From: an uncultured Prochlorococcus sp.
GTDB lineage: Bacteria > Cyanobacteriota > Cyanobacteriia > PCC-6307 > Cyanobiaceae
Assembly (NCBI GenBank): GCA_902527105.1
Contig: CABZNT010000001.1
Location: forward strand, 62,001 to 126,000
DNA: 64,000 nucleotides
Direction of reading: 5' to 3'
The first letter of the stretch is position 1, and each line of letters opens with the position of its first letter. Made by a program: the position numbers and the translations under genes. Positions 42,763-53,899 of the stretch are shown here, piece by piece. The notes below the pieces were generated by a model, which searched no databases, was not told where the DNA came from, and was given only the letters and a program-made list of their open reading frames with translations.

Positions 42763-44083
42763 CTTTAATGCCACCCTTTATTGAATAATTTTCTAACATT
42801 TTTTCTACTTCTTTATTTTCCCTAACAGCACTATCAACGGGTTTATATTTTAGAGGTGCTAGAGCTTTCCCTCTTAAAATCGAACCTAGTGTAAGCATTG
42901 TGATTTTAAGTTGCTGTAATGGTTTCATGGAGACAACTCTTTTATATAAGTAACTATCAAAAGTAAGTCTTTGTACATCCATGTCATCACACATCTCAAC
43001 AAAGGCTTCTCTAGCAGAATCATTTCTGTAGAAAATATTTTGAAGGATTTCTAGCACCTTATAAGTTGTGCCATATTTTTTATCCCATTTTTTAAGGTAG
43101 TTTTTTAAATCTTTTTCAGATGGAATTACTTGACCGTTTTTTGATGCTTCAACAATTTCTTCAGCACACATTCTTCCGCTTTTTGCAGCAAAATAAATAC
43201 CTTCTCCAGAACTTTTTGTAACATAACCAGCTGCATCACCAACCAATGCCATTCTCCCAACTACTCTTCTTGGCCTTGGATGCTCAGGAATAGGGTGAGC
43301 TTCTACCTTTATTACTTCACCATTAACAAGTCTTTTCTTTGCCCTATTTCTTACACCCTCTTGAAGTCCTTTAATTAATGACTGATTCTTTTGCATGGTT
43401 CCAGTGCCCACAGCAACATGATCATATTTAGGAAATACCCACCCATAAAAATCAGGAGAAACATCAGTTCCTACATACATTTCAGCAAGATCTTCGTAGT
43501 AACTCATTTCTTCTTTAGGCAATTTAATTCTTTCCTGAAATGCTATGGCAACTTTGTAATCTCCTGCATCCATTGCTTTTGCGACTCTACTATTGGCTCC
43601 ATCAGCTCCGATTAAAAGGTCAACAGTAAGCTCTTTGAGTTCCCCTTTTTTATCTCCATTCGAAAAATCTGAGTAGGAAAGCTTATATGGCCCTTGATTA
43701 TTATCGCCAGTATCAATAGAAGTAACTAATCCATTTATTAATGTAGCACCTAGATCTGAAGCTCTATTGCGCATAAAGGCATCCATAACTTCTCTTCTAC
43801 ACATCCCAATAAACTCATTATCACTTTTCCCATAAACTCTATCTAAGCTTATATCTACCTCTCTATTTGATGGAGATATCATTCTCATATGCCTTACTTT
43901 TCTATCAATAATTGACTCAGGTAAATCAAATTCTTCGACCATGCAAAGTGGAATTGCTCCTCCACATGGTTTTGCATTATCTAATTTTCTCTCGAAGAGC
44001 CAAGTTTTTATTCCAGCTTTAGCAAGTATTTCTGCCGCACATGAACCACTTGGACCTCCACCAATAACAGCTACCCTCAACAT
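42743..44083 (-). CDS. chlP: geranylgeranyl reductase
   Basis: GGGPSGSCAAEILAKAG FAD motif; ChlP family. Confidence 0.95.
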   Translation of the reverse strand: MLRVAVIGGGPSGSCAAEILAKAGIKTWLFERKLDNAKPCGGAIPLCMVEEFDLPESIIDRKVRHMRMISPSNREVDISLDRVYGKSDNEFIGMCRREVMDAFMRNRASDLGATLINGLVTSIDTGDNNQGPYKLSYSDFSNGDKKGELKELTVDLLIGADGANSRVAKAMDAGDYKVAIAFQERIKLPKEEMSYYEDLAEMYVGTDVSPDFYGWVFPKYDHVAVGTGTMQKNQSLIKGLQEGVRNRAKKRLVNGEVIKVEAHPIPEHPRPRRVVGRMALVGDAAGYVTKSSGEGIYFAAKSGRMCAEEIVEASKNGQVIPSEKDLKNYLKKWDKKYGTTYKVLEILQNIFYRNDSAREAFVEMCDDMDVQRLTFDSYLYKRVVSMKPLQQLKITMLTLGSILRGKALAPLKYKPVDSAVRENKEVEKMLENYSIKGGIKVKSSKV

Positions 44084-44195
44084 ATGAAAAAAAATAATAC
44101 TGTATATAAAAACTACATCTTTTTTGCTTATAAAAGTGCATTTCTTAAAATAATAGTTAATATCGAAATATCTTTTCCAAATTCACTTTTAAATA

Positions 44196-44909
44196 TTGGA
44201 ACTAAACAAAGATATCGATCAATTTGATATACCACTTGCCAAAAGAACTTACTTAAACAACCCAAATTCAACATTATTAAAAAAATTATTAATATTTTCT
44301 CCATTTCTTTTCCTGATATTTTCTATCGCTGCATTGCGTTTTATTAAAAATGTAGAATTAATACCTCTAAATAATCTCAATTTTGAGGTTAAAAGAAATC
44401 ATGATGTCAGAATTTTCGGCCATCTTCCCTATAAGGAAACTCCCATAGAGAAACTAGTTTTAATTGAGCCTAATATTGAAGTTCATATAGATATGCGCGA
44501 TTCTCTACTAAAGATGAGAGAAGAAGCCAAAAAGGATGGGATATATTTGGTTTTCTTGAGTGGTTACAGATCAATAAATTTGCAAAACGATATCTTTTAT
44601 TCTTTAAAATCTATTAGAAATCAAGAAGCGGCAGAGAGAGCTAGAGTTTCAGCCCCTCCAGGATATTCTGAACATAGTACAGGTTTTGCAATCGATATTG
44701 GTGATGCTACTCAAAGAGATACAGACTTTGAAACCGACTTCGAAAATACTGACGCCTTTAAATGGCTCATAAAAAATGCAGCTAAGTTTCACTTTAAGTT
44801 ATCGTTCAACAAAGATAATAAATATATAGATTACGAACCCTGGCATTGGAGATATGAGGGGTCAATTGAAGCATTAGAAGTTTTTGAAAGCGCAAATATA
44901 AAATTATAA
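44196..44909 (+). CDS. D-alanyl-D-alanine carboxypeptidase, VanY family
   Basis: SGYRS, GYSEHSTGFAIDIGD, EPWHWRYEG. Confidence 0.9.
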   Translation: MELNKDIDQFDIPLAKRTYLNNPNSTLLKKLLIFSPFLFLIFSIAALRFIKNVELIPLNNLNFEVKRNHDVRIFGHLPYKETPIEKLVLIEPNIEVHIDMRDSLLKMREEAKKDGIYLVFLSGYRSINLQNDIFYSLKSIRNQEAAERARVSAPPGYSEHSTGFAIDIGDATQRDTDFETDFENTDAFKWLIKNAAKFHFKLSFNKDNKYIDYEPWHWRYEGSIEALEVFESANIKL

Positions 44910-45038
44910 ATCTAATTGATTGATTTAATTATTCAATTAAATTATATTTTTCAAAGTCTTAAAGAGAAAATTCTCATAATAAGCATACTTTGAGTTAGCC
45001 TTAATAAAGTCAATCTATTATTTATATAAATTCTATAA

Positions 45039-46835
45039 ATGTCATCTTCGATAAAAGAAATTAGAAATGTTGCAATTATTGCTCACGTAGATCATGGGAA
45101 GACAACACTTGTAGATGCATTGTTATCTCAATCAGGAATATTTAGAGACAATGAAGTTATCCCTACATGTGTAATGGATTCAAATGATCTTGAAAGAGAA
45201 AGGGGGATAACAATTCTCTCAAAAAATACTGCCGTTAACTATAAAGACACCAGAATTAATATTATAGATACACCTGGACATGCTGATTTTGGAGGAGAAG
45301 TTGAGAGGGTTTTGGGAATGGTTGATGGTTGTCTGCTTATTGTTGATGCAAATGAGGGACCTATGCCTCAAACAAGATTTGTTTTAAAAAAAGCATTAGA
45401 AAAAGGACTTAGACCTATCGTCTTTGTAAATAAAATTGATAGACCACGAGTAGTACCAGAAATAGCAATTGATAAGGTTCTTGATTTGTTTTTGGAGTTA
45501 GGAGCTGATGATGATCAATGTGATTTCCCTTATCTTTTTGGGAGTGGCTTATCTGGTTTCGCAAAAGAAGAGATGGAATCTAATAGTGATAATATGATGC
45601 CTCTTTTTGAAGCTATTATCAGACACGTTCCTCCTCCAGTAGGTGACTCTAATAAGCCTCTACAGTTACAAATAACTACTTTGGACTATTCTGATTTCTT
45701 GGGTAGAATAGTAATTGGAAAGATCCACAATGGGACTATAAAAAATGGCCAACAGGCTAGTTTAATTAAAGAAAACGGAAAAACTATCAAAGGTAAGGTT
45801 AGTAAACTTTTAGGATTTGAAGGATTACAAAGAATTGATATAAATGAAGCATTTGCAGGTGATATTGTTGCTGTCTCTGGTTTCGATGATGTCAATATTG
45901 GTGAGACCATAGCATGTCCCGATTCTCCTCATCCTCTTCCATTAATCAAAGTTGATGAACCTACCTTAAATATGACTTTTGTTGTAAATGATTCACCATT
46001 TGCGGGTAAGGAAGGGAAATTTGTTACTAGTAGACAATTAAAAAATAGATTGGAGAGGGAACTTTTAACAAATGTTGCCTTGAGAGTAGAAGAAACTGAT
46101 TCTCCTGACAGGTTCTCAGTTTCAGGAAGAGGAGAATTACATTTAGGTATATTGATTGAAACTATGAGAAGAGAGGGTTTTGAGTTTCAAATCTCACAAC
46201 CTCAAGTAATTTTCAGGGAAATTGATAATGTTGAATGTGAGCCTATAGAGACTTTGGTTTTAGATGTACCTGAAGTATCTGTTGGTTCTTGCATCGAAAA
46301 ACTTGGATCTAGAAAGGCAGAGATGAAAAACATGCAGACAAGTTCAGATGGTAGAACTCAATTAGAATTTCTTGTTCCATCAAGAGGATTAATTGGATTT
46401 CGCGGGGAATTTGTAAGGATAACCAGAGGTGAAGGTATAATGAGTCATTCGTTTTATGAATATAAACCTAAAACAGGAGACTTTGAAACCAGAAGGAACG
46501 GCGTTCTTATAGCTTTTGAGGAAGGTGTAGCCACATTTTATGCGTTGAAGAATGCTGAAGATAGGGGAGTCTATTTCATTAAACCTGGAGTTAAAGTTTA
46601 TAAAGGAATGATAATTGGAGAGAATAATCGACCTCAAGATCTTGAATTGAATATATGTAAAACTAAGCAGTTGACTAACATGAGGTCTGCAGGGGCAGAA
46701 GAACTTGATACTTTGCAGTCACCTGTTGATATTACCCTTGAAAGAGCACTAGAATATATTGGTTCAGATGAAATGCTAGAGGTAACACCGGATTCAATAA
46801 GAATGAGAAAAATAAATAAAAAGAAAAGAAATTAA
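45039..46835 (+). CDS. typA: GTP-binding protein TypA/BipA
   Basis: [15 protein letters not shown], full-length TypA. Confidence 0.97.
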   Translation: MSSSIKEIRNVAIIAHVDHGKTTLVDALLSQSGIFRDNEVIPTCVMDSNDLERERGITILSKNTAVNYKDTRINIIDTPGHADFGGEVERVLGMVDGCLLIVDANEGPMPQTRFVLKKALEKGLRPIVFVNKIDRPRVVPEIAIDKVLDLFLELGADDDQCDFPYLFGSGLSGFAKEEMESNSDNMMPLFEAIIRHVPPPVGDSNKPLQLQITTLDYSDFLGRIVIGKIHNGTIKNGQQASLIKENGKTIKGKVSKLLGFEGLQRIDINEAFAGDIVAVSGFDDVNIGETIACPDSPHPLPLIKVDEPTLNMTFVVNDSPFAGKEGKFVTSRQLKNRLERELLTNVALRVEETDSPDRFSVSGRGELHLGILIETMRREGFEFQISQPQVIFREIDNVECEPIETLVLDVPEVSVGSCIEKLGSRKAEMKNMQTSSDGRTQLEFLVPSRGLIGFRGEFVRITRGEGIMSHSFYEYKPKTGDFETRRNGVLIAFEEGVATFYALKNAEDRGVYFIKPGVKVYKGMIIGENNRPQDLELNICKTKQLTNMRSAGAEELDTLQSPVDITLERALEYIGSDEMLEVTPDSIRMRKINKKKRN

Positions 46836-46846
46836 TAATTAGTTTT

Positions 46847-47215
46847 ATGAACGAAGAAAGTACAAAAAGTTTTAAAGATTCTCTTGCATCTGCTTTAAAT
46901 CTTTTTAACAATCATGAATGGTATGAGGCTCATGATGCTTTTGAAGAAATATGGAATTCCGTTGATGGTGACGAAAGACAAGTTATCCAGGGAATTTTAC
47001 AAGTATCTGTTTCTCAGTTTCACTTAAGTAAGGGTAATTTAAATGGAGCTACTATTTTGCTTGGAGAAGGTTTAGGTAGAATAAAACCTAGAACCAAGAT
47101 TAATATAGGAATTGACCTTGAATCCCTCTGCAAATGTTTGGAAGATATATTGAGGAAATTACAATACAAAGAGCTATTAAATGACAACGATAAGCCTTTT
47201 TTGAAACCTCTTTGA
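46847..47215 (+). CDS. DUF309 family protein
   Basis: FNNHEWYEAHDAFEEIW...QGILQVSVSQFHL. Confidence 0.88.
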   Translation: MNEESTKSFKDSLASALNLFNNHEWYEAHDAFEEIWNSVDGDERQVIQGILQVSVSQFHLSKGNLNGATILLGEGLGRIKPRTKINIGIDLESLCKCLEDILRKLQYKELLNDNDKPFLKPL

Positions 47216-47313
47216 TGAATATGAATATATCTTTATCTTCAATGAAATTATTATTTTCTATCCCATTTTTTTTTCAAGAGAATAAGAAAACTAATCGATC
47301 TCAAGAAAAATGA
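47215..47313 (+). CDS. candidate 32-aa ORF bridging DUF309 gene and lptB
   Basis: TGATG overlap upstream and ATGA overlap downstream; MNMNISLSSMKLLFSIPFFFQENKKTNRSQEK. Confidence 0.3.
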   Translation: MNMNISLSSMKLLFSIPFFFQENKKTNRSQEK

Positions 47314-48038
47314 ACCTAAAGATTAATAATGTATCTCTTTCAATTAAAGGAAGATTAATCGTAAATGATGTTTCCATAACTGTAAATCCGGGGGAAGTTG
47401 TAGGTTTGATGGGACCTAATGGAGCTGGAAAAACTACCACTTTTAATCTTGCAGTCGGTAATATAAAACCAGATAGAGGTGATATTTTCTTGAATGGAAA
47501 AAATATAACCAATTTTTCTCTCCCTACTAGATCAAGACTTGGGTTGGGGTATTTAACTCAAGAAGCGAGTATATTTAGAGACCTAACTGTTAAGGATAAT
47601 ATAGATTTGGCTTTGCAGAATTCATCTTATAGTAAAGCGGCAATTAGAAATAGAAGGGAACAATTAATTAATGAATTTAATTTGAATAACTTCGTAGATA
47701 ATTTTGGTTATCAACTTTCAGGAGGAGAGAGGAGGAGGTGTGAAATAGCCAGGGCTCTCACTGTAGGCAGAAAAGGACCTAAATATTTGTTATTAGATGA
47801 ACCTTTTGCTGGAATCGATCCTCTTGCTGTTAATGATTTAAAGAAACTAATTCTTAAATTAAGTAGTGATGGAGTTGGAATTCTTATTACAGACCATAAT
47901 GTGAGGGAAACACTTTTAATTACTAACAAATCATATGTATTAAGTGAAGGAAAAATTTTAGCTAACGGTTCATCAAGCGAATTAGCTGATAATCCAATAG
48001 TCAAGAAGTATTATTTAGGAGATAATTTTAAACTTTGA
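47310..48038 (+). CDS. lptB: ABC transporter ATP-binding protein, LptB type
   Basis: GPNGAGKTTTFN, LSGGERRRCEIARAL. Confidence 0.92.
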   Translation: MNLKINNVSLSIKGRLIVNDVSITVNPGEVVGLMGPNGAGKTTTFNLAVGNIKPDRGDIFLNGKNITNFSLPTRSRLGLGYLTQEASIFRDLTVKDNIDLALQNSSYSKAAIRNRREQLINEFNLNNFVDNFGYQLSGGERRRCEIARALTVGRKGPKYLLLDEPFAGIDPLAVNDLKKLILKLSSDGVGILITDHNVRETLLITNKSYVLSEGKILANGSSSELADNPIVKKYYLGDNFKL

Positions 48039-48150
48039 AATCTTTTTGCAAAATAATTTAAAACTTAATTATTAAAGACTTACTCATAAAAGAATAATTT
48101 AAATTATTATTTGTTTGTCATAGAATATTTAAATCGGATAAATTTCTTGG

Positions 48151-49116
48151 ATGATGCTAGATAATCTTTTTAAAAATTTAATATATGACCCAGTTTCAGT
48201 CTTGGGAATTTTAGTCTTTTATTTCTTACTAATTAACTTACCAATATCTCTCAGTGCAGTTTTCAAGAAACAGTCTTCTGTTACTGTAAAAACCTTAACT
48301 ATTTTAGTGAATTTATTAATATCATTGCAATTACTTTCTAGGTGGTCAATTTCTGGACACTTTCCTATCAGTAATTTGTATGAATCTCTTTATTTCCTCG
48401 CTTGGGGGATCACAATGGGACAACTATTGATTGAAAGGGAATACCAATCTCCAATAATCCCGTGTATTGCCATAACTATTGAGTTGTTGACTGTGGCCTT
48501 TGCTTGTTTTGTGTTGCCTGATGATTTGAAATTATCATCCAACTTGGTCCCTGCTTTAAGATCTAGTTGGTTAGTCATGCATGTTAGTGTCGTAATGCTT
48601 AGTTATGCGGCACTAATAATAGGTTCTCTACTTTCATTTTCTGTTTTGTTCATTAATAAAAACAAGCCGCTCCAAATCAGAAGTAGTTCTACAGGTATTG
48701 GAGGATTTAAAATTTCTAATAACTATCCTTTAAATGATTTAATTGAACCTGTTGAATTTTCTCACTCAGAAGAATTAGACACATTAAGTTATCGCTCTAT
48801 ATTAGTAGGTTTTGTTCTTTTAACTCTAGGTTTGATTTCAGGTGCGGTCTGGGCTAATGAGGCCTGGGGTACGTGGTGGAGTTGGGATCCAAAAGAAACA
48901 TGGGCATTTATCTCATGGTTGTTTTATGCCGCTTATCTTCATATGAGAATAAGCAAGGGTTGGCAAGGACGCAAACCAGCATTATTAGCATCTACAGGCT
49001 TTTTAGTGGTTTTAATATGTTATTTAGGAGTTAATTTCTTAGGAATAGGGTTGCATAGTTATGGCTGGATATTTGGGTTATTTCTTAATCATCCAGAATA
49101 TTTATTGAGGTTCTGA
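48151..49116 (+). CDS. ccsA: cytochrome c biogenesis protein CcsA
   Basis: WGTWWSWDPKETWAFISW tryptophan motif. Confidence 0.95.
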   Translation: MMLDNLFKNLIYDPVSVLGILVFYFLLINLPISLSAVFKKQSSVTVKTLTILVNLLISLQLLSRWSISGHFPISNLYESLYFLAWGITMGQLLIEREYQSPIIPCIAITIELLTVAFACFVLPDDLKLSSNLVPALRSSWLVMHVSVVMLSYAALIIGSLLSFSVLFINKNKPLQIRSSSTGIGGFKISNNYPLNDLIEPVEFSHSEELDTLSYRSILVGFVLLTLGLISGAVWANEAWGTWWSWDPKETWAFISWLFYAAYLHMRISKGWQGRKPALLASTGFLVVLICYLGVNFLGIGLHSYGWIFGLFLNHPEYLLRF

Positions 49117-49860
49117 AAGAACATTCCCTTTTTGTGCTTCTTGTGCAACTTTTCTCAAGTCATCACAGCCCTCTTTTAATGTTGGGTAAGCAAACATTCC
49201 ACTACCTGCAATAAAACAATTAGCACCAGCATCGGCGCATTGTGAAATAGTCCAATTTGCTTTTATCCCCCCATCAACTTCAATGTCGACATTTAAGTTT
49301 TTTTCGATAATAAAGTTTCTTATTTCTCTGATTTTATTAAGCATTGTTGGAATGTAGGCTTGTCCTCCAAAGCCTGGATTAACTGTCATAACTAAAACAT
49401 GATCAACCATATCCATAATGTTTTTTATCATTTCAAAAGGAGTATGGGGGTTTAATGCAACAGAAGGAGATCCTCCTAGATCTCTTATTCTTCCTAGAAC
49501 TCTATGCAAATGAGTATTTGCTTCGACATGAGCTATTACTACTCCTGGCTCACCATTCGCACCTTTTGTAGCTTTCACATAAGATTCAAGCATGGTTTCA
49601 CAATTGTATTGGCTCACCATTAATTGTGTTTCAAAAGGGACATTGCAATATTTCCTACATGCAGAAATCATTTCAGGACCGAATGTAAGATTTGGTACGA
49701 AATTTCCATCCATTACATCAAATTGAATTCTATCTACCCCAGCTTCCTCGAGCTCTTTCACACATGCACCCATATTTGCCCAATCTGCTGGTAAAACTGA
49801 AGGAATTATTTGAATTGGTCTACTAACACCAGCTAAATTTGTTTGATTTGACTCAGTCAT
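49102..49860 (-). CDS. rpe: ribulose-phosphate 3-epimerase
   Basis: DVMDGNFVPNLTFG, VMTVNPGFGGQ. Confidence 0.97.
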   Translation of the reverse strand: MTESNQTNLAGVSRPIQIIPSVLPADWANMGACVKELEEAGVDRIQFDVMDGNFVPNLTFGPEMISACRKYCNVPFETQLMVSQYNCETMLESYVKATKGANGEPGVVIAHVEANTHLHRVLGRIRDLGGSPSVALNPHTPFEMIKNIMDMVDHVLVMTVNPGFGGQAYIPTMLNKIREIRNFIIEKNLNVDIEVDGGIKANWTISQCADAGANCFIAGSGMFAYPTLKEGCDDLRKVAQEAQKGNVLSEPQ

Positions 49861-49978
49861 TTAATTTTTAAAATATTTAATAAAGATACTATATTTAGTT
49901 GTTTATTCCTAATTTCAAGTCACGGCCTGATAAAGTATCAGCTGTAAAGAGTTAAAAAAAGCTTATTAGCATAATAAT

Positions 49979-50007
49979 TCTCATAAAAAATAACATTTTT
50001 TATGAGA
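49979..50007. promoter_or_regulatory. 13-bp perfect hairpin TCTCATAAAAAAT-AAC-ATTTTTTATGAGA upstream of glpX
   Basis: Direct reading; 40 nt before the glpX start. Confidence 0.6.
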
Positions 50008-50047
50008 TCATACTCAAAACCTTTAAGAAAATCCTCAAAATTTAATT

Positions 50048-51049
50048 GTGAATCAAACTTTAATTCAAGAAATTCTCGAAGTTGTCGAGCAAGCAGCTAT
50101 TGCGTCAGCAAAACTTACAGGACTTGGTCAAAAAGATGAAGCTGATGCTGCAGCTGTAGAAGCAATGAGATTGCGAATGGGCAAAATTGAAATGAAAGGG
50201 AAAATTGTTATTGGAGAAGGTGAAAGAGATGAAGCACCTATGCTTTATATCGGTGAAGAGGTTGGCAGTGGAAGTGGACCAGGGGTTGACTTTGCAGTAG
50301 ATCCTTGTGAAGGAACTAATCTTTGTGCGAATAATCAAAGAGGTTCTATGGCGGTTTTGGCAGCCTCTGATACGGGTGGTCTTTTCAATGCGCCTGATTT
50401 TTACATGAACAAATTAGCAGCGCCTCCTGCGGCCAAAGGCAAAGTAGATATTAGAAATTCAGCTACTGAAAACTTGAAGATACTCAGTGATTGCTTAGGC
50501 CTTTCTATTGATGAACTTACTGTTGTTGTAATGGATAGAACTAGGCATAAAGATTTAATTAAAGAGATTCGAGGATGTGGTGCAAAAGTACAACCGATTT
50601 CTGATGGTGATGTTCAAGCAGCGATTGCATGTGGTTTCGCAGGTACTGGAACACATTGTTTGATGGGTATAGGCGCAGCTCCAGAGGGTGTTATTTCAGC
50701 GGCAGCAATGAGAGCTCTAGGCGGACACTTTCAAGGACAACTAGTTTATGATCCAGCAATCGCTCAAACTTCTGAATGGGCTGATTACACAAAAGAAGGA
50801 AATATAAAACGTCTTAATGAAATGGGCATAACTGATATAGATAAAATATATGAAGCGAATGAATTAGCATCGGGAGAAAATGTTGTTTTCGCTGGAAGTG
50901 GAATAACTGATGGATTACTATTTGACGGAGTAAAATTTGAAAGGGATTGTGTTAGAACAAGTAGTCTAGTAATTAGTACATTAGATAGTACTGCAAGATT
51001 CACAAATACTGTCCATATAAAAGATGGTGCTAAGAGTATCAGCCTTTAA
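50048..51049 (+). CDS. glpX: class II fructose-1,6-/sedoheptulose-1,7-bisphosphatase; GTG start
   Basis: [30 protein letters not shown]. Confidence 0.96.
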   Translation: MNQTLIQEILEVVEQAAIASAKLTGLGQKDEADAAAVEAMRLRMGKIEMKGKIVIGEGERDEAPMLYIGEEVGSGSGPGVDFAVDPCEGTNLCANNQRGSMAVLAASDTGGLFNAPDFYMNKLAAPPAAKGKVDIRNSATENLKILSDCLGLSIDELTVVVMDRTRHKDLIKEIRGCGAKVQPISDGDVQAAIACGFAGTGTHCLMGIGAAPEGVISAAAMRALGGHFQGQLVYDPAIAQTSEWADYTKEGNIKRLNEMGITDIDKIYEANELASGENVVFAGSGITDGLLFDGVKFERDCVRTSSLVISTLDSTARFTNTVHIKDGAKSISL

Positions 51050-51067
51050 AAATTCACTTTTGATTTT

Positions 51068-52378
51068 ATGCATATTGTTGTCGTCGGACTGAGTCATCGC
51101 ACGGCACCTGTCGAAGTGCGTGAGAAGTTAAGTATTCCTGACCAATCCATAACAGAATCATTGAAAGCATTAAAAGCTTTCTCTGATGTATTAGAGGTGT
51201 CAATCTTAAGTACTTGTAATAGGCTAGAAATATATGCGCTAGTAAAAGATAAAAATACTGGAATTTCATCTATTAAAGAATTTATATCAGAATATTCGGG
51301 AATTATTTTTGAAGATTTAAATCCACATCTTTTTTGCTTTAGACAGGAAGAAGCAGTTTTGCATTTGATGAAAGTCTCGGCAGGACTAGATAGCCTCGTT
51401 TTAGGGGAAGGACAAATCCTTTCTCAGGTAAAAAAAATGATGAGATTAGGACAAGAGAATCAATCTACTGGACCAATTCTTAATAGATTATTAACCCAAT
51501 CAGTTAGTACAGGTAAAAAAGTAAGATCTGAAACAAATTTAGGAACTGGAGCTGTATCAATTAGTTCAGCAGCGGTAGAACTTGCCCAATTAAAAATTGG
51601 ACAAGAAATGGGCCTTGATACTCTTGAAAGTTTGGAATCAGAGAATATTCTTGTTGTTGGAGCAGGACGAATGAGTAGGCTTTTAATAACTCATTTAAAG
51701 TCAAAAGGATGTCATAAACTTATTCTTTTAAATAGAAATATTGATAGAGCATTGAATCTTGCTCTAGACTTCCCTGATTTAGAGATTGTTTGTAGAGGGT
51801 TAAACGAATTAGAAGAAAAAATATCAATATCTACTATTGTTTTCACCAGTACTGCTTCTGAAGAGCCAATTATTGATCTCTCAAAAATTAAAAAATTAAA
51901 TTTGAGTAATAGACTTAAATTTATAGATATTGGGGTACCGAGAAATATATCTAATGATGTCAAACAACATGAATTTGTCAAATCATTTGATGTGGATGAC
52001 TTACAAGAGGTCGTTTCAAGAAATCAAGAATTTAGACAGAAAATAGCAAAGGAAGCGGAATCTTTAGTAGAAGAAGAAAGGATCATTTTTCTAGAATGGT
52101 GGGCAAGTTTAGAGGCGGTTCCAGTAATTAATAAACTGAGATCAGATTTGGAGTTAATTAGAAAAGAGGAATTGCAAAAAGCACTTAGTAGGATGGGTCC
52201 AGATTTTTCGGCTCGAGAAAGAAAAGTTGTGGAAGCCCTGACTAAAGGAATTATCAATAAAATACTTCACACGCCTGTTACCAAGTTGAGAAGTCCTCAA
52301 TCAAGAGAAGAAAGGCAAGTTTCTTTGAAAATCGTTGAAAAATTGTTTTCTTTGGTAGAAGAGGACAAAAATAACTAA
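51068..52378 (+). CDS. hemA: glutamyl-tRNA reductase
   Basis: SHRTAPVEVREK, LSTCNRLEIY. Confidence 0.97.
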   Translation: MHIVVVGLSHRTAPVEVREKLSIPDQSITESLKALKAFSDVLEVSILSTCNRLEIYALVKDKNTGISSIKEFISEYSGIIFEDLNPHLFCFRQEEAVLHLMKVSAGLDSLVLGEGQILSQVKKMMRLGQENQSTGPILNRLLTQSVSTGKKVRSETNLGTGAVSISSAAVELAQLKIGQEMGLDTLESLESENILVVGAGRMSRLLITHLKSKGCHKLILLNRNIDRALNLALDFPDLEIVCRGLNELEEKISISTIVFTSTASEEPIIDLSKIKKLNLSNRLKFIDIGVPRNISNDVKQHEFVKSFDVDDLQEVVSRNQEFRQKIAKEAESLVEEERIIFLEWWASLEAVPVINKLRSDLELIRKEELQKALSRMGPDFSARERKVVEALTKGIINKILHTPVTKLRSPQSREERQVSLKIVEKLFSLVEEDKNN

Positions 52379-52508
52379 TTTTCCTCATTTTATATTAAGT
52401 TTTTCTAGTGATTTATCGAAATACCTTTGTAAACTGACCATTTGCATTTCTAAATATGCCCATAATCAGTTACTTTAAATAATTGTATATGTACCTCCAT
52501 TAAATTGA

Positions 52509-53804
52509 ATGAAGCGTGTGTTGGCCATAATCCTCGGAGGAGGAAAAGGTTCTAGACTTTACCCTTTAACAAAAATGAGGGCTAAACCTGCTGTTCCATT
52601 GGCAGGTAAGTATCGTTTAATAGATATCCCAATTAGTAATTGTATTAATTCAGGTATTGAGAAAATGTACGTATTGACCCAGTTCAATAGTGCATCTCTA
52701 AATAGACATATTGGAAGAACCTACAATTTAAATGGACCTTTTGGTCAAGGATTTGTGGAGGTTTTAGCCGCGCAGCAGACTCCTGATAGTCCTAAGTGGT
52801 TTGAAGGTACTGCAGATGCTGTAAGAAAATACCAATGGTTATTTCAAGAATGGGATGTTGATGAATATTTAATATTGTCAGGAGATCAACTGTATAGAAT
52901 GGACTACAGTTTATTTGTTCAACACCATAGAGATAATGGTGCTGATTTAACTGTTGCAGCTTTGCCTGTTGATGAAGCTCAAGCAGAGGGTTTTGGTCTC
53001 ATGAGAACAGACGATTTAGGAAATATAAAAGAATTTAGTGAAAAGCCCACTGGAGAGAAATTGAAGGCAATGGCAGTAGATACTTCAAAATTTGGATTAA
53101 GTAAGGATTCAGCTGCCGAAAAACCTTATTTAGCCTCAATGGGTATTTACGTTTTTAGCAGGAATACTCTTTTCGATCTTTTGAATAAATTTCCTAATTA
53201 TACTGATTTTGGTAAGGACATAATTCCTGAAGCCCTCAATAGGGGCGATATTCTTAAAAGTTATGTATTCGATGATTATTGGGAAGATATTGGTACTATT
53301 GGGGCATTTTTTGAGTCAAACCTTGCATTAACTGAGCAACCAAAACCGCCATTTAGTTTTTATGATGAAAAATTTCCAATTTATACAAGACCTAGATTTC
53401 TTCCCCCTTCTAAACTTGTAGATGCTCAAATTACTGATTCAATAGTTTGTGAAGGTACAATCTTGAAGTCATGCAGTATCTTACATTGTGTTTTAGGCGT
53501 AAGAAGCAGGATTGAAAGTGATTCGGTTCTTGAGGACACTCTTGTTATGGGTGCTGATTTCTTTGAATCGCCTGAAGAGAGGATTGAATTAAGAAAAGGA
53601 GGCGGAACGCCTCTTGGAGTGGGTGAAGGAACTACTGTAAAAAGAGCAATTCTTGATAAGAATACAAGAATTGGTGATAATGTCGTGATCATTAATAAAG
53701 ATCGAGTAGAAGAAGCTGATAAGCCAGAATTAGGCTTCTATATTAGAAATGGAATTGTTGTAGTAGTTAAAAATGCAACTATTGCAAATGGAACTGTTAT
53801 TTAA
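52509..53804 (+). CDS. glgC: glucose-1-phosphate adenylyltransferase
   Basis: [36 protein letters not shown]. Confidence 0.97.
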   Translation: MKRVLAIILGGGKGSRLYPLTKMRAKPAVPLAGKYRLIDIPISNCINSGIEKMYVLTQFNSASLNRHIGRTYNLNGPFGQGFVEVLAAQQTPDSPKWFEGTADAVRKYQWLFQEWDVDEYLILSGDQLYRMDYSLFVQHHRDNGADLTVAALPVDEAQAEGFGLMRTDDLGNIKEFSEKPTGEKLKAMAVDTSKFGLSKDSAAEKPYLASMGIYVFSRNTLFDLLNKFPNYTDFGKDIIPEALNRGDILKSYVFDDYWEDIGTIGAFFESNLALTEQPKPPFSFYDEKFPIYTRPRFLPPSKLVDAQITDSIVCEGTILKSCSILHCVLGVRSRIESDSVLEDTLVMGADFFESPEERIELRKGGGTPLGVGEGTTVKRAILDKNTRIGDNVVIINKDRVEEADKPELGFYIRNGIVVVVKNATIANGTVI

Positions 53805-53899
53805 ATCTTTTCGATCATTTTTCGCTGACATAAGTATTTTTTTTGAGCAATTTTGTTGAGTTGCAGGCACACTATATTTATTGAGTTTTTTAATTTTTT

